Notes: generated from the sequence alone by a model not told the origin. 64,000 bases of DNA from Pomphorhynchus laevis (GCA_012934845.2 WNNJ02000013.1:29403-93402), one strand, 5' to 3'. Counted from the stretch's first letter, positions 23,255 to 35,454 are shown. Made by a program: numbers and translations.

Positions 23255-23710
23255 TTGGAAAATATCCGAACACTCAGTGTATAAACGTAAACATTTCACT
23301 TGCGGTTTTTGTACATCAGTACGACTACTACAGTTATCCTGCTCCTCTACTCCTGTATCACACACGACCACTCAGACCAATGCTGATTTAGATGTTTCCC
23401 CCGCATAAACACCTGACTTCGCATCTTATAATCCCATTATTGAACCTACTCTCTCACACACTCCTCGTTCAACTACGTACAAAACTTCCATTAATCTTTC
23501 TCATTCTAACAATGTTAACGGTAAAGCTTTTCATCTCGTACCTCCTCTTTCCTATTAATCCTCCAATCTAAATAAATCTCAAACTTCATTATTCTCCTCA
23601 CGTACTCCTTACTCGACCTCCCCTGTATCACCTCTCAATAATTTACACCCTTCCATCAAAATCATATCCAGTAACATTTACGATCAACTGATTCAACACT
23701 CCATTCAAAT
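23255..23710 (+). pseudogene. L2-like ORF1 fragment
   Basis: Begins inside the Cys finger (KHFTCGFCTSVRLLQ) and continues through a Ser/Thr/Asn-rich region with TYKTSINLSHSNNVNGKAFH, PLNNLHPSIKIISSNIYDQL. These match the ORF1 at 8.2-8.6 kb closely but in the opposite orientation, with in-frame stops. The copy ends where the minus-strand Jockey-group copy begins at about 23711. Confidence 0.7.
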
Positions 23711-26470
23711 GCAGCAGAAAAGTCAAAGGAAAACAGCCACAATGAGATGATGGATATTATCCCGACAGAACTGCCGCACCTCACCAATTGATGACTAGAC
23801 CGAGCGACCTTTAAGAAACCCATGAAAACCTGGTGGGATTAAATTACTTTTACATAGATGGTCTCGGATTTTACGCGCAAGCGCTTTATCGTAAATGGAG
23901 ATGAGGGAGTTTTGTATCGAAGTGGACCGCGTGTCTTTAGGACAGGAGACCGAATTTCTTTTAGGTATAAAAATTCTACGACTAATGTTGATGCCGGCAA
24001 CATCGGAAGGAGAGCTAATATCGTGGTGACGACCACTTCTCTTCTTTGTTCGGCTGTCAAAAGCTGACAGACCCGAGAATAGAGTGGAGCGACGGATTTG
24101 GATGTGCCGGGAAGGGCCCCGGAAGTTAAGGATATTTGTGACAGATAGGTCTCTACTCTTGAAGTCCCCCCAAAGCGGAATTGGCTGAGGTGAGTGGCTT
24201 CATAATTATGAAGGGATAGCGACTCCTAAAACTATATCAAGCCCTTTACTACCAATCCAACCCAATGCTCAATCCTTCCAACATACAAATTACTCCTTCT
24301 TGAATATCTTCCAAAAGGAAGACTGAGCTGGATTGAGGTAAGCAATGCTTGCCCTATCCTTACCAGTTGGAACCTATACTTAGTGCTCCAATATTCATTC
24401 GAGAAAGCCTGTCTGGCAGAAACAGAGAAATTGGGGAGACGCAGTATATAAACTAAGGTCTTGAGTTTTGTCAGAGTGGGACTGTAAATACGGCCTTTAT
24501 AGGTAGTGAGAGCAACGCGGTAGCTTGCGAAGAAATGCAGGAATTAAATTCGGTCAGACTCTCATTCCCAATTCGGGGCAAGCGTTGGATAGCTGCCTGA
24601 AAGGAAACCAATCTGATGGGGTCAAAGTAAAATCTCCTCCGAAGCAACGTATCCTCTACAATACGCCAACGAATTAGGTCATGAGCGGTGGTCAGATGTT
24701 GGCGCGACTGCTCTGTGCTGAGGGGTTTCAACCACTACATCTTATGAAGCAGTAATATGTAAAGGAGAGAGTTCGTTGATGTGCAATGAAAGTTAGGCGA
24801 CCGTTGTTTATGAATAACATAGTCGTTATTGGCTATGCGGAGTGCTGCATTTATCCAACGTCCAGTTCTGTCGTTGAATTCACCAAGTACCATGTCAAAG
24901 ACGCTATCCAAAATCCTATCCAGGTGGTCACGGTTCTTGTGAATCTCACCTGGACGGATGTAGATATTGGCTAGACTGAGGCGTTTACCGTTCTTATAGA
25001 GTGATATCACTAAGCAAGACAGGGCTGGACAAGTGAAGTTTAGCATGAGTGAGGATCTTAGGGAGCATTTCACTAAGATTAGAAGACCTTGAGATGAAGA
25101 GGAGTGAGGTGGTGTTATGTACGGATTATATTGAGAATAAATGTGCTTAGGGATGAATCGAGTAATGTCCTGGGGTGACGGATAGACCGAGTCTACTGAA
25201 GAAGTATATCATCTGTATATCTACCGGATAGAAGTCTAAGGGCAGAAGCACCTCCCGAATTCCACTGACGAATATTCAGTGAAAAAGGCTCATGAGTACT
25301 CTGCATTGCGTTAGATTAGCTGGGTGGGATTGCCTTAACATGGACGGAGCTAGGGGCGAAAAGATCGCTCTCTCCACCATATGCCCCAACTAGGGAAGAC
25401 ACTTGCCCACAGCCATTGTCTTCATTACCCAATATTACCGCAACTTCTCCAGAATAGACTTAATAAGTTTTCATATATTGACCGGTGAAACTTTTGGAGC
25501 AGAAGCTCCTTTTTTGATCCCTTTAATGCCAGAGGGACAGTAATAACTGGAGTCGAGAGGAACGAAGCACCATGTTTCTTGAACAGCGACTCCAATTGCT
25601 GAAAAATCTCTCGTCTGGTAGCGTTGATAAGCTGTAAAATATCGCTATCATTCATTCTACCAGCTGCTACTCCAAAGCTAGCGAGTTCAATCTTTTTTGG
25701 GTTGCAGGAGAGGTGTCGGGATCTGTAGTTTTTAAATTCGATACATTTTCTTGGTCATGCCGGGTGTGCTCTACCGCAGTTGAAGCACTTTGGTGGGTCG
25801 GAACACTTCCCTCCGACATGAGGAGAGCTGGTCAACCCGCAAACTCCACAAGAACTGGCCTTACCACACCCGGAGCCCTAATGGCCCCATCGATGGAAAG
25901 TGTTGCAGTGGGGGAAAGTCATGTCGTCTGAACTTAGTAGAGTAAACTTCAGATTGTGCCCCAAAATGGGGGTTACAGGAAGATTTAGTTGGCGTATCAG
26001 CCGTATCAAGAGGGGATGTGACGAAGGCAATCGCAAGGGGAAAGCCATTCCTCCCCGTTACCGTTCTGAAGTTAGAAATATTATAACATTGTTTTAAAGA
26101 ATCGATATATTTTTCCTCAAGGTGTGGAGGAAGATTATTAATTTTAAGCGAAGCCAAAATTGGCTTGTATTGTAGAGATCCTAAGTGCGAAAGATCCCTT
26201 TTGAAGAATTGGCAAGGTCATTAGATACGAATGAAATTTTTATTTCTGTTTCGAAATATTTTACTGAATTAAACAAGATTCTGTTGTTGAATTTTTCAGT
26301 GTATTTTCTCAGAAATAGATTGAATAAGTTATGGCGCACTTGAGGCGCGATAAGTTTGATAATTATCAGATTTTTTAGTTTTGGAATAGGGGAAGTTCCC
26401 AATACCATCATTCCCATTGGAGGTTAACAAATCTCTTACCTCGTTTGTAGAAAAAGTAGATGATACCATG
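23711..26470 (-). mobile_element. Jockey/R1-group LINE copy 2, 3'-truncated, decayed
   Basis: Minus-strand copy. From its 5' side it has ORF1 (about 26420-25430, including MASLKINNLPPHLEEKYIDS and GFPLAIAFVTSP), a nuclease (about 25250-24740, with ANIYIRPGEIHKNRDHLDRI and GEFNDRTGRWINAAL), the linker and the start of RT to about 23711. The catalytic RT blocks and the 3' end are missing, which is unusual for LINE insertions and suggests later loss or disruption. GEFND replaces the usual GDFND. Several stops and shifts. Confidence 0.7.
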
Positions 26471-26742
26471 ATACCCGAGATTCTTCCAAAAAATTATCCA
26501 AATTTACTTGCATTTCGTTCTTCTTTGATCCTCCGATTGTTACTTCACTCCGCATTTTTAAGCTTCTCGATATTCTATCAATAACTTGTCTTGCCAATAT
26601 TTAAATTCTGTTTTGTACATCAATCATGTGTCGTTTTAAGTACCATATAATTTATTACAATAAACTGTGTGGTTGGTAGTTGTTTGCTGCCAATCGTTTT
26701 ACTGTTGCGATGGGGATATAAAAGAAACTTGTTCACGTTTCC
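26471..26742. other. No recognised content, target flank of copy 3
   Basis: About 270 bp of AT-rich DNA. Its right edge carries the first copy of the 12-bp duplication that brackets the next element. Nothing else supported. Confidence 0.4.
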
Positions 26743-28527
26743 TAGCTTATGAATATCCCACTCCGACGAAACTCAAGGTCCTAGCAAAATTACTGAACCT
26801 CCCTAATCTATCTGCTTCCGCCAAACAGGCCCTCTCGAATGAATACTGGAGCACTAGATACAGGTTCCAGCTGAGTAGGGATAGGACGAGTATCGCTCGC
26901 CTTAATCCTTCTCAGTCTTCCTTTTGGAAGATTTTCAAGAAGTTTGTTTGCTGGAAGGATAGAGCATTGAGTTGGATAGGGAATGTAGGCCTTGAAAAAG
27001 TTTTGGAGGAGTCACTAGCCCTACACAACTATGGAGTTACTCAATCACCTCAACCAATCCCGCCTTGGTGTAACTTCAGGAGTAGGGATCAATCTGTTAC
27101 GGATATTCTTAACTCCTGAGGTCCACTCCCGGGCACCTCCAAATCCGTCGTTCCACTTTCTTCTCGGCTCTGTCAGCTTTTGACAGCTGATCAGAGAAGA
27201 GAGGTGTCCGTAACAATGCTTTTACCCTCTTCATCCGATGTAGCAGGCATCAATATTAGTAAGCGTGTTTTTATCCCTAAGAAAAAATCCTGCTTATGTC
27301 CTAAAGACCTGCGACCCATTTCGATTCAAAACTCCCTCGTGTCGATTTACGAAAAAGCGCTTGCGCGTAAAATTCGCGACCATTTAAATAGGCGTAATTT
27401 GATCCCTCCAGGTTTTCATGACTTCGTCAAAGGTCGCTCGGTCCATCCAGCAATAGGTGAGGTGGAGCAATTTTGTCGAGAGAATAGCCATCGCCTAGTT
27501 GTGGTGGCTATTTTCCTTGACTTTTCTGCTGCATTTGACCGCATCTCTATTCCTTTTGTGATCTCTTCTATCAGGTCCCTCGGGTTGCCTGCGAGAATTG
27601 TGAACAGGGTGGAGATCCTGCTGTACACCAAGCGGTTTTATTATGAAGACGACCCTGATGCGCGTCAGTTCTACCCTATTACGGGTGTGCCTCAAGGTTC
27701 ACCTCTTTCTCCTATCTTATATCTTGCTGCTTCCATTAATCTATTCAAAATATTTAAACGCGAACAACGTCTTGTGGTGTATGCTGATGACACCACAGCC
27801 CTGTTCTCTGGACACAGGTGCAAAGACGTAGTTTCTGACATCAGCCGCTTCTTTTTAAGATTAAAAGACCAGTTACCCGTATCCAATCTTATTTTAAACT
27901 CTGCCAAATCGCAGGCGGTTGTCTTACATGGCACCACTGCAACAAAGAAAAAACTTAAGAGATTAGCACTCTCTGCACTCTCCTCCATATTTGCCTCTGA
28001 ACCACTCTCCACCTTCTCAAGTCGAGTAAAATACCTGAGGTTCACCGTTAAGGTGAACTGGTTGGCGAAAGCTGACCTGGATATACTTAAACGTATCATG
28101 AAGAAAGCTAGGTGGGCTCTGAAACGGGCTCAGCATCTGTCATTGAAAGGGAAAACCCAGGTGCGCCTTTGGGGTACCTGGGCTATCTCGGGACTAGTCT
28201 TCTTCTCAAAAGGACGTCCCCCAGAGCAAAGGCTAAGGTTTCTTAAGCTCCTCGTCTCTCGTTTACCCAGCATAGTCCGCGCCGATTGGATTCTTCGGGG
28301 GGGGGTGAAAGACCCCGGGTGGTTCAGTCGGAAGGCGGCGTGTTGGATCGGTTAGGAGGGGCTCAGATACCCCTGGACCTGAGGCCATGAAAGAGAAAGG
28401 GAAGATGAAAAAACGAAGGAAAATTATGCCATTTTTTCTAAGTTGGTTATGACCTACCTTTTTTATTCTTGCATGCTATATTTTGGTGTATTTAATAAAG
28501 TCTTTATTTATTTATTAGCTTATGAAT
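26743..28527 (+). mobile_element. Jockey/R1-group LINE copy 3 with 12-bp target-site duplication
   Basis: A 5'-truncated plus-strand insertion. TAGCTTATGAAT occurs at 26743-26754 and again at 28516-28527, exactly at the left edge of homology with the other copies and just after the 3' end, so it is a convincing target-site duplication. The 3' UTR (28356-28515) ends AATAAAGTCTTTATTTATTT without a long poly(A). The body encodes the linker and full RT with one in-frame stop. Of the four copies here it is the youngest looking. Confidence 0.85.
26755..28355 (+). pseudogene. LINE ORF2 C-terminal two thirds: linker and reverse transcriptase
   Basis: A single frame from the 5' truncation to the stop at 28353-28355, interrupted only by TGA at 27117-27119. 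RT motifs are all present: DLRPISIQNSLVSIYEKALA, FVKGRSVHPAIGEV, AIFLDFSAAFDRISIPFVIS, GVPQGSPLSPILYLAASINL, LVVYADDTTALFSG and a C-terminal thumb-like part with LRFTVKVNWLAKADLDILKR. It ends KDPGWFSRKAACWIG. The nuclease is lost by 5' truncation. The TGA lies at the linker-RT border; the relative at 30973 has TAA at the homologous codon. The protein could not work alone. Confidence 0.8.
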
Positions 28528-28576
28528 TCAAAAAGCACAAACATACATATCGGAGGAATCAAAGGATTCCGTAAGT

Positions 28577-29531
28577 ATGCAATTTCAAGCAAACCTTGCT
28601 GCAAATTTAAGCAAGATAAAGACAAGTGATTTGAATTTTGCTAAATCTTCTTCGTTGGAGATATTTCCTCCTATTAAAAAATCTACGAATCTAATGATCA
28701 TGACGCTAATGGTCATGATCAATCTAATGATCATTAATCTAATGATAATGGTATCCATGGCCACGAAAGATCACTTCAATTGCCTCCTAAGAAATTTTAT
28801 AATGAAATTTCCTAGAAATCGAATACTATTTAATTTTGCCTACTTTTTGACCGACGATTTAGAAGGAGAGTATTTGAAGTTTAGCGAACAGAATCTAAAA
28901 GACGTTGCTAAAATCTCTTTCAAGCCAATCCATGCAACTGTAAAGATTTCGAACCTAATAACGAACTTAGATGAAAAAGAGCTACTTGATCTGGAACATG
29001 ATTTTCAGCTTTCAAACACACGATTAATTAGGGGATGAAGAATAATACCCTCCTACCGATCGCCTTCGCAAACACTAGTTCTGACAACGTCAGACTGCTG
29101 GCAAATTCCAGCTCCAACCCTTTCATGGGCATTAATCTTCGTTTCACTTTTGTTATTGCTGAAGAGTTGACTAATCCCCACTGTAAGCAGTGCCATCAAT
29201 GGGGGAACTTGGCTTTATCATGCCACAAGAAAAATGATGTGGTATCTGCGCTTCGAATGACGAGTACCACCATGATTCCTCCAACGAAGCACCTTACTGT
29301 GTGAACTGTAACTTCCAGCATCCGGCTTGGTTCCGGAAATGTTCTAAATTTAAAGACACCCAGAAACGATACGCAATTGCCGCAAATAACCAGTCCTTCA
29401 AGACTGACATTCCTCAAAAATATAATAAGGTCGCCATTAGCGCCGTACTGTCTGTTATTAAAATCATTGAGATTATTGACGTCAAAGTTTCAGAAAAATG
29501 GCATTTATTACCACGCTTCTACAAAAACTGA
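28577..29531 (+). pseudogene. LINE ORF1 (broken), gag-like
   Basis: Opens at MQFQANLAANLSKIKTSDLN. A short run of near-palindromic ATGATCATGA-type units at 28690-28755 produces a Met/Ile-rich stretch. The RRM-like part reads VKISNLITNLDEKELLDLEH (near 28940), followed by a stop at 29035-29037 and LLPIAFANTSSDNVRLLANS in another frame. Zinc knuckle cysteines are seen in CKQCHQWGNLALSC, and YCVNCNFQHPAWFRKC appears after a frame change (near 29300-29340). At least two frame breaks. Confidence 0.65.
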
Positions 29532-29819
29532 GCGAAAATTGTACTGTTGCTGGTAAGGATACGACACATTCGGTCATTCAATCGAACAAATGATCATCCT
29601 CAAGCGAACCTACACCGGCAAAATCGCAAAGCAAAACGGACACTGTATATTATAGGAAATGATGATATTTCCCTAGCCAGGTAAGGAGCGGTCAGTGGTC
29701 CCGATATTAGGGCCGAAGGCCGGAAGGGTAACATTCTCCCTATGGACCTAAATAGTGGGACTGATGTGCGTTCTAGTGACACATTTGCATGGGAAGTAAT
29801 TCCGATCCGTTTTAACTGA

Positions 29820-31980
29820 ACATCATTTAGCGGAATTCGAGATGTGCTTCTGTACTTATCCTTTTATCTGTTAAAGATGCAGATATTATAGTCCTTCAGG
29901 AAACTAGACCTATTTGGTCTCTCCAGAACATTTCGGTTTATTCCAAAACACATAACCTCCAACTTTACTTTAGGCATAATCTCAACTCACTTCTCTTCTT
30001 CTCGAAATCGTTCAACCTTAGTTAAATGGCATTTAAGATTATTTCTTCTATTAAATTATTCTGGTCCAGCCGTGTCTTGTTTAGCAAAAACTCTGGAAGA
30101 ACGGTAAACGCATCAGTGTAGCCAATATATATTCGGCCTGGAGATATTCACAAGAAGCGTGACCTCCTGGACCGTATATTGGGTAGCGGCTATGAAATGT
30201 TACTTAGTGATTTCAACGACAGAACTGGTCGTTGGATTAATGCAGTACTTCGCAGATCTGGGACGTTTATATTATACATAAACCACTATCCCCTACCTTT
30301 TATTGCACAAAAACAAATTATCTCCTCGACATACTACTGATATACCAAATGTGACTGCTAAAACCTACCTGTATTGATGAGTCGCGCCAACAACTGTCCA
30401 CCTGGCATGACTTATTTCGCTGGCAATTAGAGGAAGACACGATTGAGGAGGAGGTTTCACTTTGATCCAATCAGAGTAGCCGTCTTCCAGGCTGCGATCC
30501 GACTCTTCCCAGTGAGAGAAAATGCGAGTCTGACCCAATTTAATTCATATATCTCTTCGCAAGGTACCACGATATTTTCGACCACCTATAAAGGTCGTTT
30601 ATTCAATCTCACTTCAACAAAACTCAAGGTCCTAATTAAAATTCTAAACGTTCCTAACTTTTTGTTTCACTCAGGTAGGCCCTCTCAAAAGAATACTGGA
30701 GCTCTAGGTATAGGTTCCAGCTGAGTATAGATAGGGCGAGCGTTTCTCGATTTAATCCATCTCAGAATTCCTTCTGAAATATATTCAACCTGAAGAAGTT
30801 TGTCTACTGGAAAGAGAGGGCATCTGGTTGGATTGACAGCTTAGGCCTATACGAAATTTTAAAGGAGTCACTAACCCTACATAATTATGGAGCCACTCAA
30901 TCTCACCAACCAATCACGCCTTTGAGTGACTTCATGAGCAAGGATTTATCGGTTACCGATATCCTGAATGCCTAAGGTGCACTTTCGGTTACTTTTAGAC
31001 CACATGCGCCGCGCAACACTCTGGTCTGTCAGTTTTTGACAGACAGTCAGATAAAGCAGATCGCCATTACGCTGTTATTAGTCTCCCCCTCCGATGTCGC
31101 CGGCATCAACATTAGCCGGAGAATATTTTTACCTAAGAAACGTGTATTCTAATGTCTAAAAGATCTGCGCCATATTTGATATAAAACTGCATCATCTCCA
31201 TATACGAAAATCGCTTGCGCGTAGAATCCGCGACCATTTAAGTAAGCGTAACTTAGTCCCACGAAGTTTCTATGGATTTGTCAAAGGTCACTCGGTCCAC
31301 TCGGCATTTGGTGAGATGCACCGGTTCTGTCATGACAACAGTCATCAGCTCTTTGTGGCTGTTTTCCTTTATTTTTCCGCTGCATTTGATTGCATTTCCG
31401 TTCAATTTGTTATCTATTCTCTTAGGTTCTTCAGGTTGCCTGCTGGAATTGTTAACAGAGTGGAAATACTGTTGTATATCAATCGCTTATACTTTGAAGA
31501 AGATTATAATGCACAACAGTTTAACCAAAGGCTTCTCTCTACTAATATTGTTCTTAGCCGCCTCCGTTATTTTTTAATCTCTTATGTGCGATCAACATCT
31601 GGTGGTACATGCTGATGATACCGCCACCCTGTTTTCGGGACGCAAGTGTAAGTATGTTGTTTCTAAAATTAGCCTATTCTTTTTCATATTAAAAATCTAA
31701 TTTGTACATAACCTTATTCTTACACAATCTAAAAGGGAAAGATGCCTTTTTATGGTATATTTGCAACAAGGAAAATTTAGAGACATTGTAAATCTCAGCA
31801 TTCTCATTTATGATCACAAATCAACTTCTCAATTTTTTACACATCGCGTAAGATACCTGGGTTTCACACTATCTCCGTGAACTGAGCATCTGGATTGATT
31901 TGAATATATAAAAGAATATTCTGAAAAGCACAAGATGAACCCTGAAAACAGCAGAAGCTGATCTCGTTGTAGACTAGAAG
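29820..31980 (+). pseudogene. LINE ORF2 (nuclease and RT), heavily broken
   Basis: Nuclease traces include DAD-IIVLQ-type reading near 29880 and LLSDFNDRTGRWINAVL near 30200 (LSDFND for the usual LGDFND). The linker shows YWSSRYRFQLSIDRASVSR-like sequence near 30690-30750. RT remains: DVAGINISRRIFLPKK (31095), AVFLYFSAAFDCISVQFVIY (31361; the catalytic Asp of block A is replaced by Tyr) and VVHADDTATLFSG-like sequence near 31605. A TAA at 30973-30975 ends the linker frame at the same codon where copy 3 has TGA. Non-functional. Confidence 0.7.
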
Positions 31981-32070
31981 ACTGAATATAAAGATATGTG
32001 TAACAATAAATAAAACTTGTTTTTCACTATTTTTTCCTTATGTTATTATATTCCTTACATGCATTTATTT

Positions 32071-32101
32071 ATTTTATTAAGAAAATCTTATTATTGTTCA
32101 C
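32071..32101 (+). repeat. 31-bp direct repeat, left copy
   Basis: ATTTTATTAAGAAAATCTTA followed by TTATTGTTCAC, identical to 33951-33981. The two copies bracket the repeat-J/CR1-like block. The length is large for a target-site duplication but the positions fit an insertion flank. Confidence 0.8.
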
Positions 32102-32223
32102 ATTTGACATTTTGTAACAAGCTAACCTGGCGATAGATATACACTGGCAAAGTTGAAGTTTACTTATGTCGTTTGGGGTTACAATTGATCGTCAAACATA
32201 AAGGATTGAATTTCAAAGTTCGA

Positions 32224-32249
32224 CAATGTAGAGCAATTGCTCTACATTG
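32224..32249. repeat. 26-bp perfect palindrome
   Basis: CAATGTAGAGCAA and TTGCTCTACATTG form a perfect 13+13 palindrome with no spacer. It lies inside the left half of repeat J; the equivalent place at 59.96 kb (GACTTGAAGATTGCTATCAC) is not palindromic, so this is a local change. Confidence 0.9.
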
Positions 32250-32285
32250 TTACATAGCTAGATACATGGAGAAAACAATTGTCAA

Positions 32286-33732
32286 TTGTCGTAACGTTTT
32301 CAAAGTTTTTGGAGTTGTCTGGACAGCATGCTTTCTGTCGTAATGCGACCTGATAGCTGAAGCTATTATGTAGCCAGCTAAAATACAAGTTAGTCGAAGA
32401 GGTCCGGAAATATCTCAACAAAATGAAATTCAACCGACTACCAACAAGACGATTTCAATGACTGTTTTCAAAAAGCTTAAAAAACGCAAAACATTTAACT
32501 ACCAAATGACAATAGCTGCGAACTTTCATACTGCACCAAACGATTTTGGGCTTACATACGTAGAAATAGGACAATTCCTCCTGCGATTTCGTCTCTTCGT
32601 ATTAATGATAACTTTATCACATCGCCTCAAGCTGTAGCCGACACGTTTGCGTCGACTTTTCAAATTGTAACTAATAACACAGAAACTAACCGGCAATCTC
32701 GTGTAAGCCATTCACGAAGTTATTGTGATGTTACTACCGAGGAGGTTTATAGTGAGTTAAATTCTTTACGACATTCATCACCTGGTCTGGATGGATTACA
32801 TTCACAGATACTAAGGATATTATCTACATTTATTGCTTCACCGTCAGCTTATTTGTTTCAACTATTACTAGCTAAGTCAATTCTACCGTTAGATTGGAAA
32901 ATCGCCACTGTAGTGCCAGTCCACAAAAAAAGGATATCGTCACAATCCTGAAAATTATAGAGCAATAAGCCTTACAAGTGTCGTATGTAAGATGTTAGAG
33001 CGATATTGCTACGGCGATTACTATCCTATCTTAAATCATCGAACTTGTTAGATAATTCTCAACATGGTTTTCGTCCTGGACGTTCTGGCATACCTTTAGT
33101 TCGCTTCCACCGTTTCAGTTCTCACTATTATATAAGGCATTGATCAGACAAATCATTAATTATGCTTCGCCTGCGACTTTTCCTTCTACGCGTGGTGAAA
33201 TAAACCAATTAGAAAAGATTCTTCGCCGATTTTCCAAGCTATGTTCTGGTCTTCGGAACATCGCCTACTGTGATAGACTAAGCCAACTAAATATTACTTC
33301 AGTTTACAAGAGATATGTGTACAATGATTTATTACAGTTATGGCGAATGATCAATGTTTTTCCTGGTTATCCATCGGAATCCGTTATTCTAAATGATCGC
33401 CCGAGCCACAGAGGACACTCTTTATCAGTTGTTGTGCAATCACACGGGAAATGTCATAGATACTTGCGATTATCTCACAGAGCGGTAAACCTATGGAACC
33501 TATTGCCGAATTCGATCGTGTCTATGGCACAGTACAAATCTTTCCAGAATGCGCTGAGCATGTGGATAAAAAGAGAAGATTCTTTGCAGGAAATATATAA
33601 CTATATGTGACAATTTATTATTGCTGAACTACTTTTTTCTTTCTTTTTTTTCTTTCTTTTTTTCCTTTTCTTAATATTGTGATCAGACAAAATGACTCTT
33701 TATTGCGTCAAAGTTTTGTAATAAATAATAAT
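32286..33732 (+). mobile_element. CR1-like LINE (family D), internally deleted copy
   Basis: A plus-strand copy nested in repeat J. It begins with GTCGTAACGTTTTC (also the left boundary of the longer copy at 49.4-51.4 kb), has an extra stretch of about 155 bp at 32307-32463 absent from the other copy, and then follows it through linker and RT start. An internal deletion near 33085 joins HGFRPGRSG directly to the C-terminal third, removing the catalytic RT blocks. The 3' end GTAATAAATAATAATA matches the other copy. Confidence 0.8.
33140..33610 (+). pseudogene. CR1-like ORF2 C-terminal fragment
   Basis: 156 open codons, MIRQIINYASPATFPSTRGE ... KREDSLQEIYNYM. It differs at two residues from the homologous protein on the minus strand at 49588-50058. 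The region is the post-RT domain that ends CR1-group ORF2 (LSHRAVNLWNLLPNSIVSMA). As the RT core is deleted upstream, it is not a functional gene. Confidence 0.8.
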
Positions 33733-33950
33733 AGTCTAGAACTGCCCGGTGACCGGCTAGAGTTCGAAGAAGACCTGCATACCTTTCCGATTATTACTGC
33801 AACGAATGATGGTATATACAACGGCAAATCAGCTAACTGAGTCTACGTATTATTAAGATTTTATATAAGATAAAATCTGTAATATGAGATTTTATATTTT
33901 ATATCAAGTTAAAATAAAAAATTGAAATTTTTTCTTACATGAAATTATAT

Positions 33951-33981
33951 ATTTTATTAAGAAAATCTTATTATTGTTCAC
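33951..33981 (+). repeat. 31-bp direct repeat, right copy
   Basis: Identical to 32071-32101. Between the two copies lie repeat J and the nested CR1-like LINE. Confidence 0.8.
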
Positions 33982-34299
33982 TATTATTTTCATTTTCTCT
34001 CTAATTTTATCTGATAATCTGATTATGTAATTTTGGATTCCAAAATTTATATATTACCACCCATTGGAACACCTTTTACTTGTCTAAATATAGATGTCCC
34101 TACTTTTAAATAATTTTGTTAAATCAAAATATTCAAGGATTCTATTAATTCAATTTTATCCATATTTATATTTACTTGATGGTTTAATTTTTGTTAGATA
34201 GGCGTTATAGTTATTTTAACATATATATGTTTATCTTTTTCCGAATATAAGATTAATTAATTTTACTGACGCTTCTTTAATATCTACTAAATATAGATT
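33982..34299. other. AT-rich, no recognised gene
   Basis: Probably the decayed 3' side of the Penelope-like fragment that follows on the minus strand. No motif can be assigned. Confidence 0.4.
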
Positions 34300-35345
34300 T
34301 GTATAAAGAGACTAAAATCGTATGTATTTATATTTTGAAAATTTATTCCTTTTGTCTGTTCTAAAAATTCTTTTGTAGAATTAATACTGAAATAGTGTTT
34401 TATACCAGTATTAATTTCGATTACCTTGCAATATTTTTCGAATGTGCTTTAATTACTTTAAGTATTTTATTCATATAGACAGAAAGTGGTTTTAATGTAC
34501 ATTTAAACGCACTACATATGAACCTAGGTTTTATTGGATTTTTATGTAATTTTGGATTCCAATATAATATAGGTATAGTTTTATTATCTAATTCAACCTT
34601 TATACCCTTTTTATTCATTATAGAACAGTGACTTGTAATAATTGTTTCCAAACTCAACTCACTACGTTCATATGTTATGTTTATATTTAAATCATTAGAA
34701 TTAACCTCTTTCATTAGTATATCATAATAAAGCTTTTTGCATATGAAGACAAAGTTATTACTAGCTTTATTAATAGCTGTTATTATATAGTTATCCTTTA
34801 ATTTAGTAAGTTCTGTATACATATCTTTATTAATTTTATCATTCCTTTTATAATTGTTTGTTATTTTCATTTTATTTTTAACTTTATCAAATATATAATC
34901 TTTCCAAATTTTAATCTTTAATGTATTTAAGTTTCTACTATTAATAAAAGTAAACATTAGATACAATGTAAACAAAGATATATTCGAGCTTTCACTATTA
35001 ATTAGCTTACTAAAGTAAGCATTTAAGTTATTATATAACGAATTGTAAATTTTATTTTTGTTCTTGTTATTATTTAATCTATATTTATACCCTTTTGATA
35101 GCAGCTTTCTTAATTCACAATTTTAATTAATTCTAGATTATGGGTACATATATGTGCATTTATTTTATCAAAATTAAGGATTTTACAATTGCATTCTGTT
35201 TCCATTATCTTTCTAATATTATCGTTGCATATTGATTTTAATTCTTAATAATAATTAAAAAATTTTCGTTCTAATGGTGGTAGGAGTTTATACCTTATTT
35301 TAGGAATATATTTACTTGAATCTGATAACTAAGTCCTTATATAAC
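34300..35345 (-). mobile_element. Penelope-like element, RT fragment
   Basis: A minus-strand copy of about 1 kb. The best open part is 34421-34975 (184 codons). It reads NYIITAINKASNNFVFICKK, ERSELSLETIITSHC and IPILYWNPKLHKNPIKPRFI, then CTLKPLSVYMNKILKVIKAH. The P-x-LYW-x-PKLHK block followed by RFI and the K-PLS motif is characteristic of the Penelope-like RT type that is widespread in invertebrates. The upstream part near 35100-35260 matches the copy at 54.25-55.0 kb (CNCK, FDKINAHICTHNLELI). The RT catalytic half and any nuclease are missing. Confidence 0.7.
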
Positions 35346-35454
35346 AAATTGTAAATTTTATTATTATTATTTAGAGAACTCATAACTCATCTACTTACAA
35401 TCAGCCAGGAACTTACAGAGGATCGACAACAACTAGTACAACAGGCAATATTCA

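Larger units (their letters stand above)
28528..32070 (+). mobile_element. Jockey/R1-group LINE copy 4, long but decayed
   Basis: Plus-strand copy of about 3.5 kb. It has ORF1 (28577-29531), the nuclease (about 29830-30330), linker (30380-30975) and RT (about 31000-31980) in broken frames, and an AT-rich 3' end near 32070. It is the only copy here that preserves both ends of the coding region. Its left edge coincides with the target duplication of copy 3, so copy 3 inserted just upstream of, or into the 5' end of, this one. Confidence 0.75.
32102..33950 (+). repeat. Interspersed repeat J split by a CR1-like LINE
   Basis: The left half (32102-32285) reads TTTTGTAACAAGCTAACC, then CAAAGTTGAAGTTTACTTAT and TTTCAAAGTTCGAC. 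The right half (33733-33950) reads GACCGGCTAGAGTTCGAA and TGCAACGAATGATGGTAT. The same order is found uninterrupted at 59.87-60.09 kb, and the left part again at 60.29-60.41 kb. It has no coding capacity that I can see, so it may be a non-autonomous element. The class is unknown. Confidence 0.65.
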
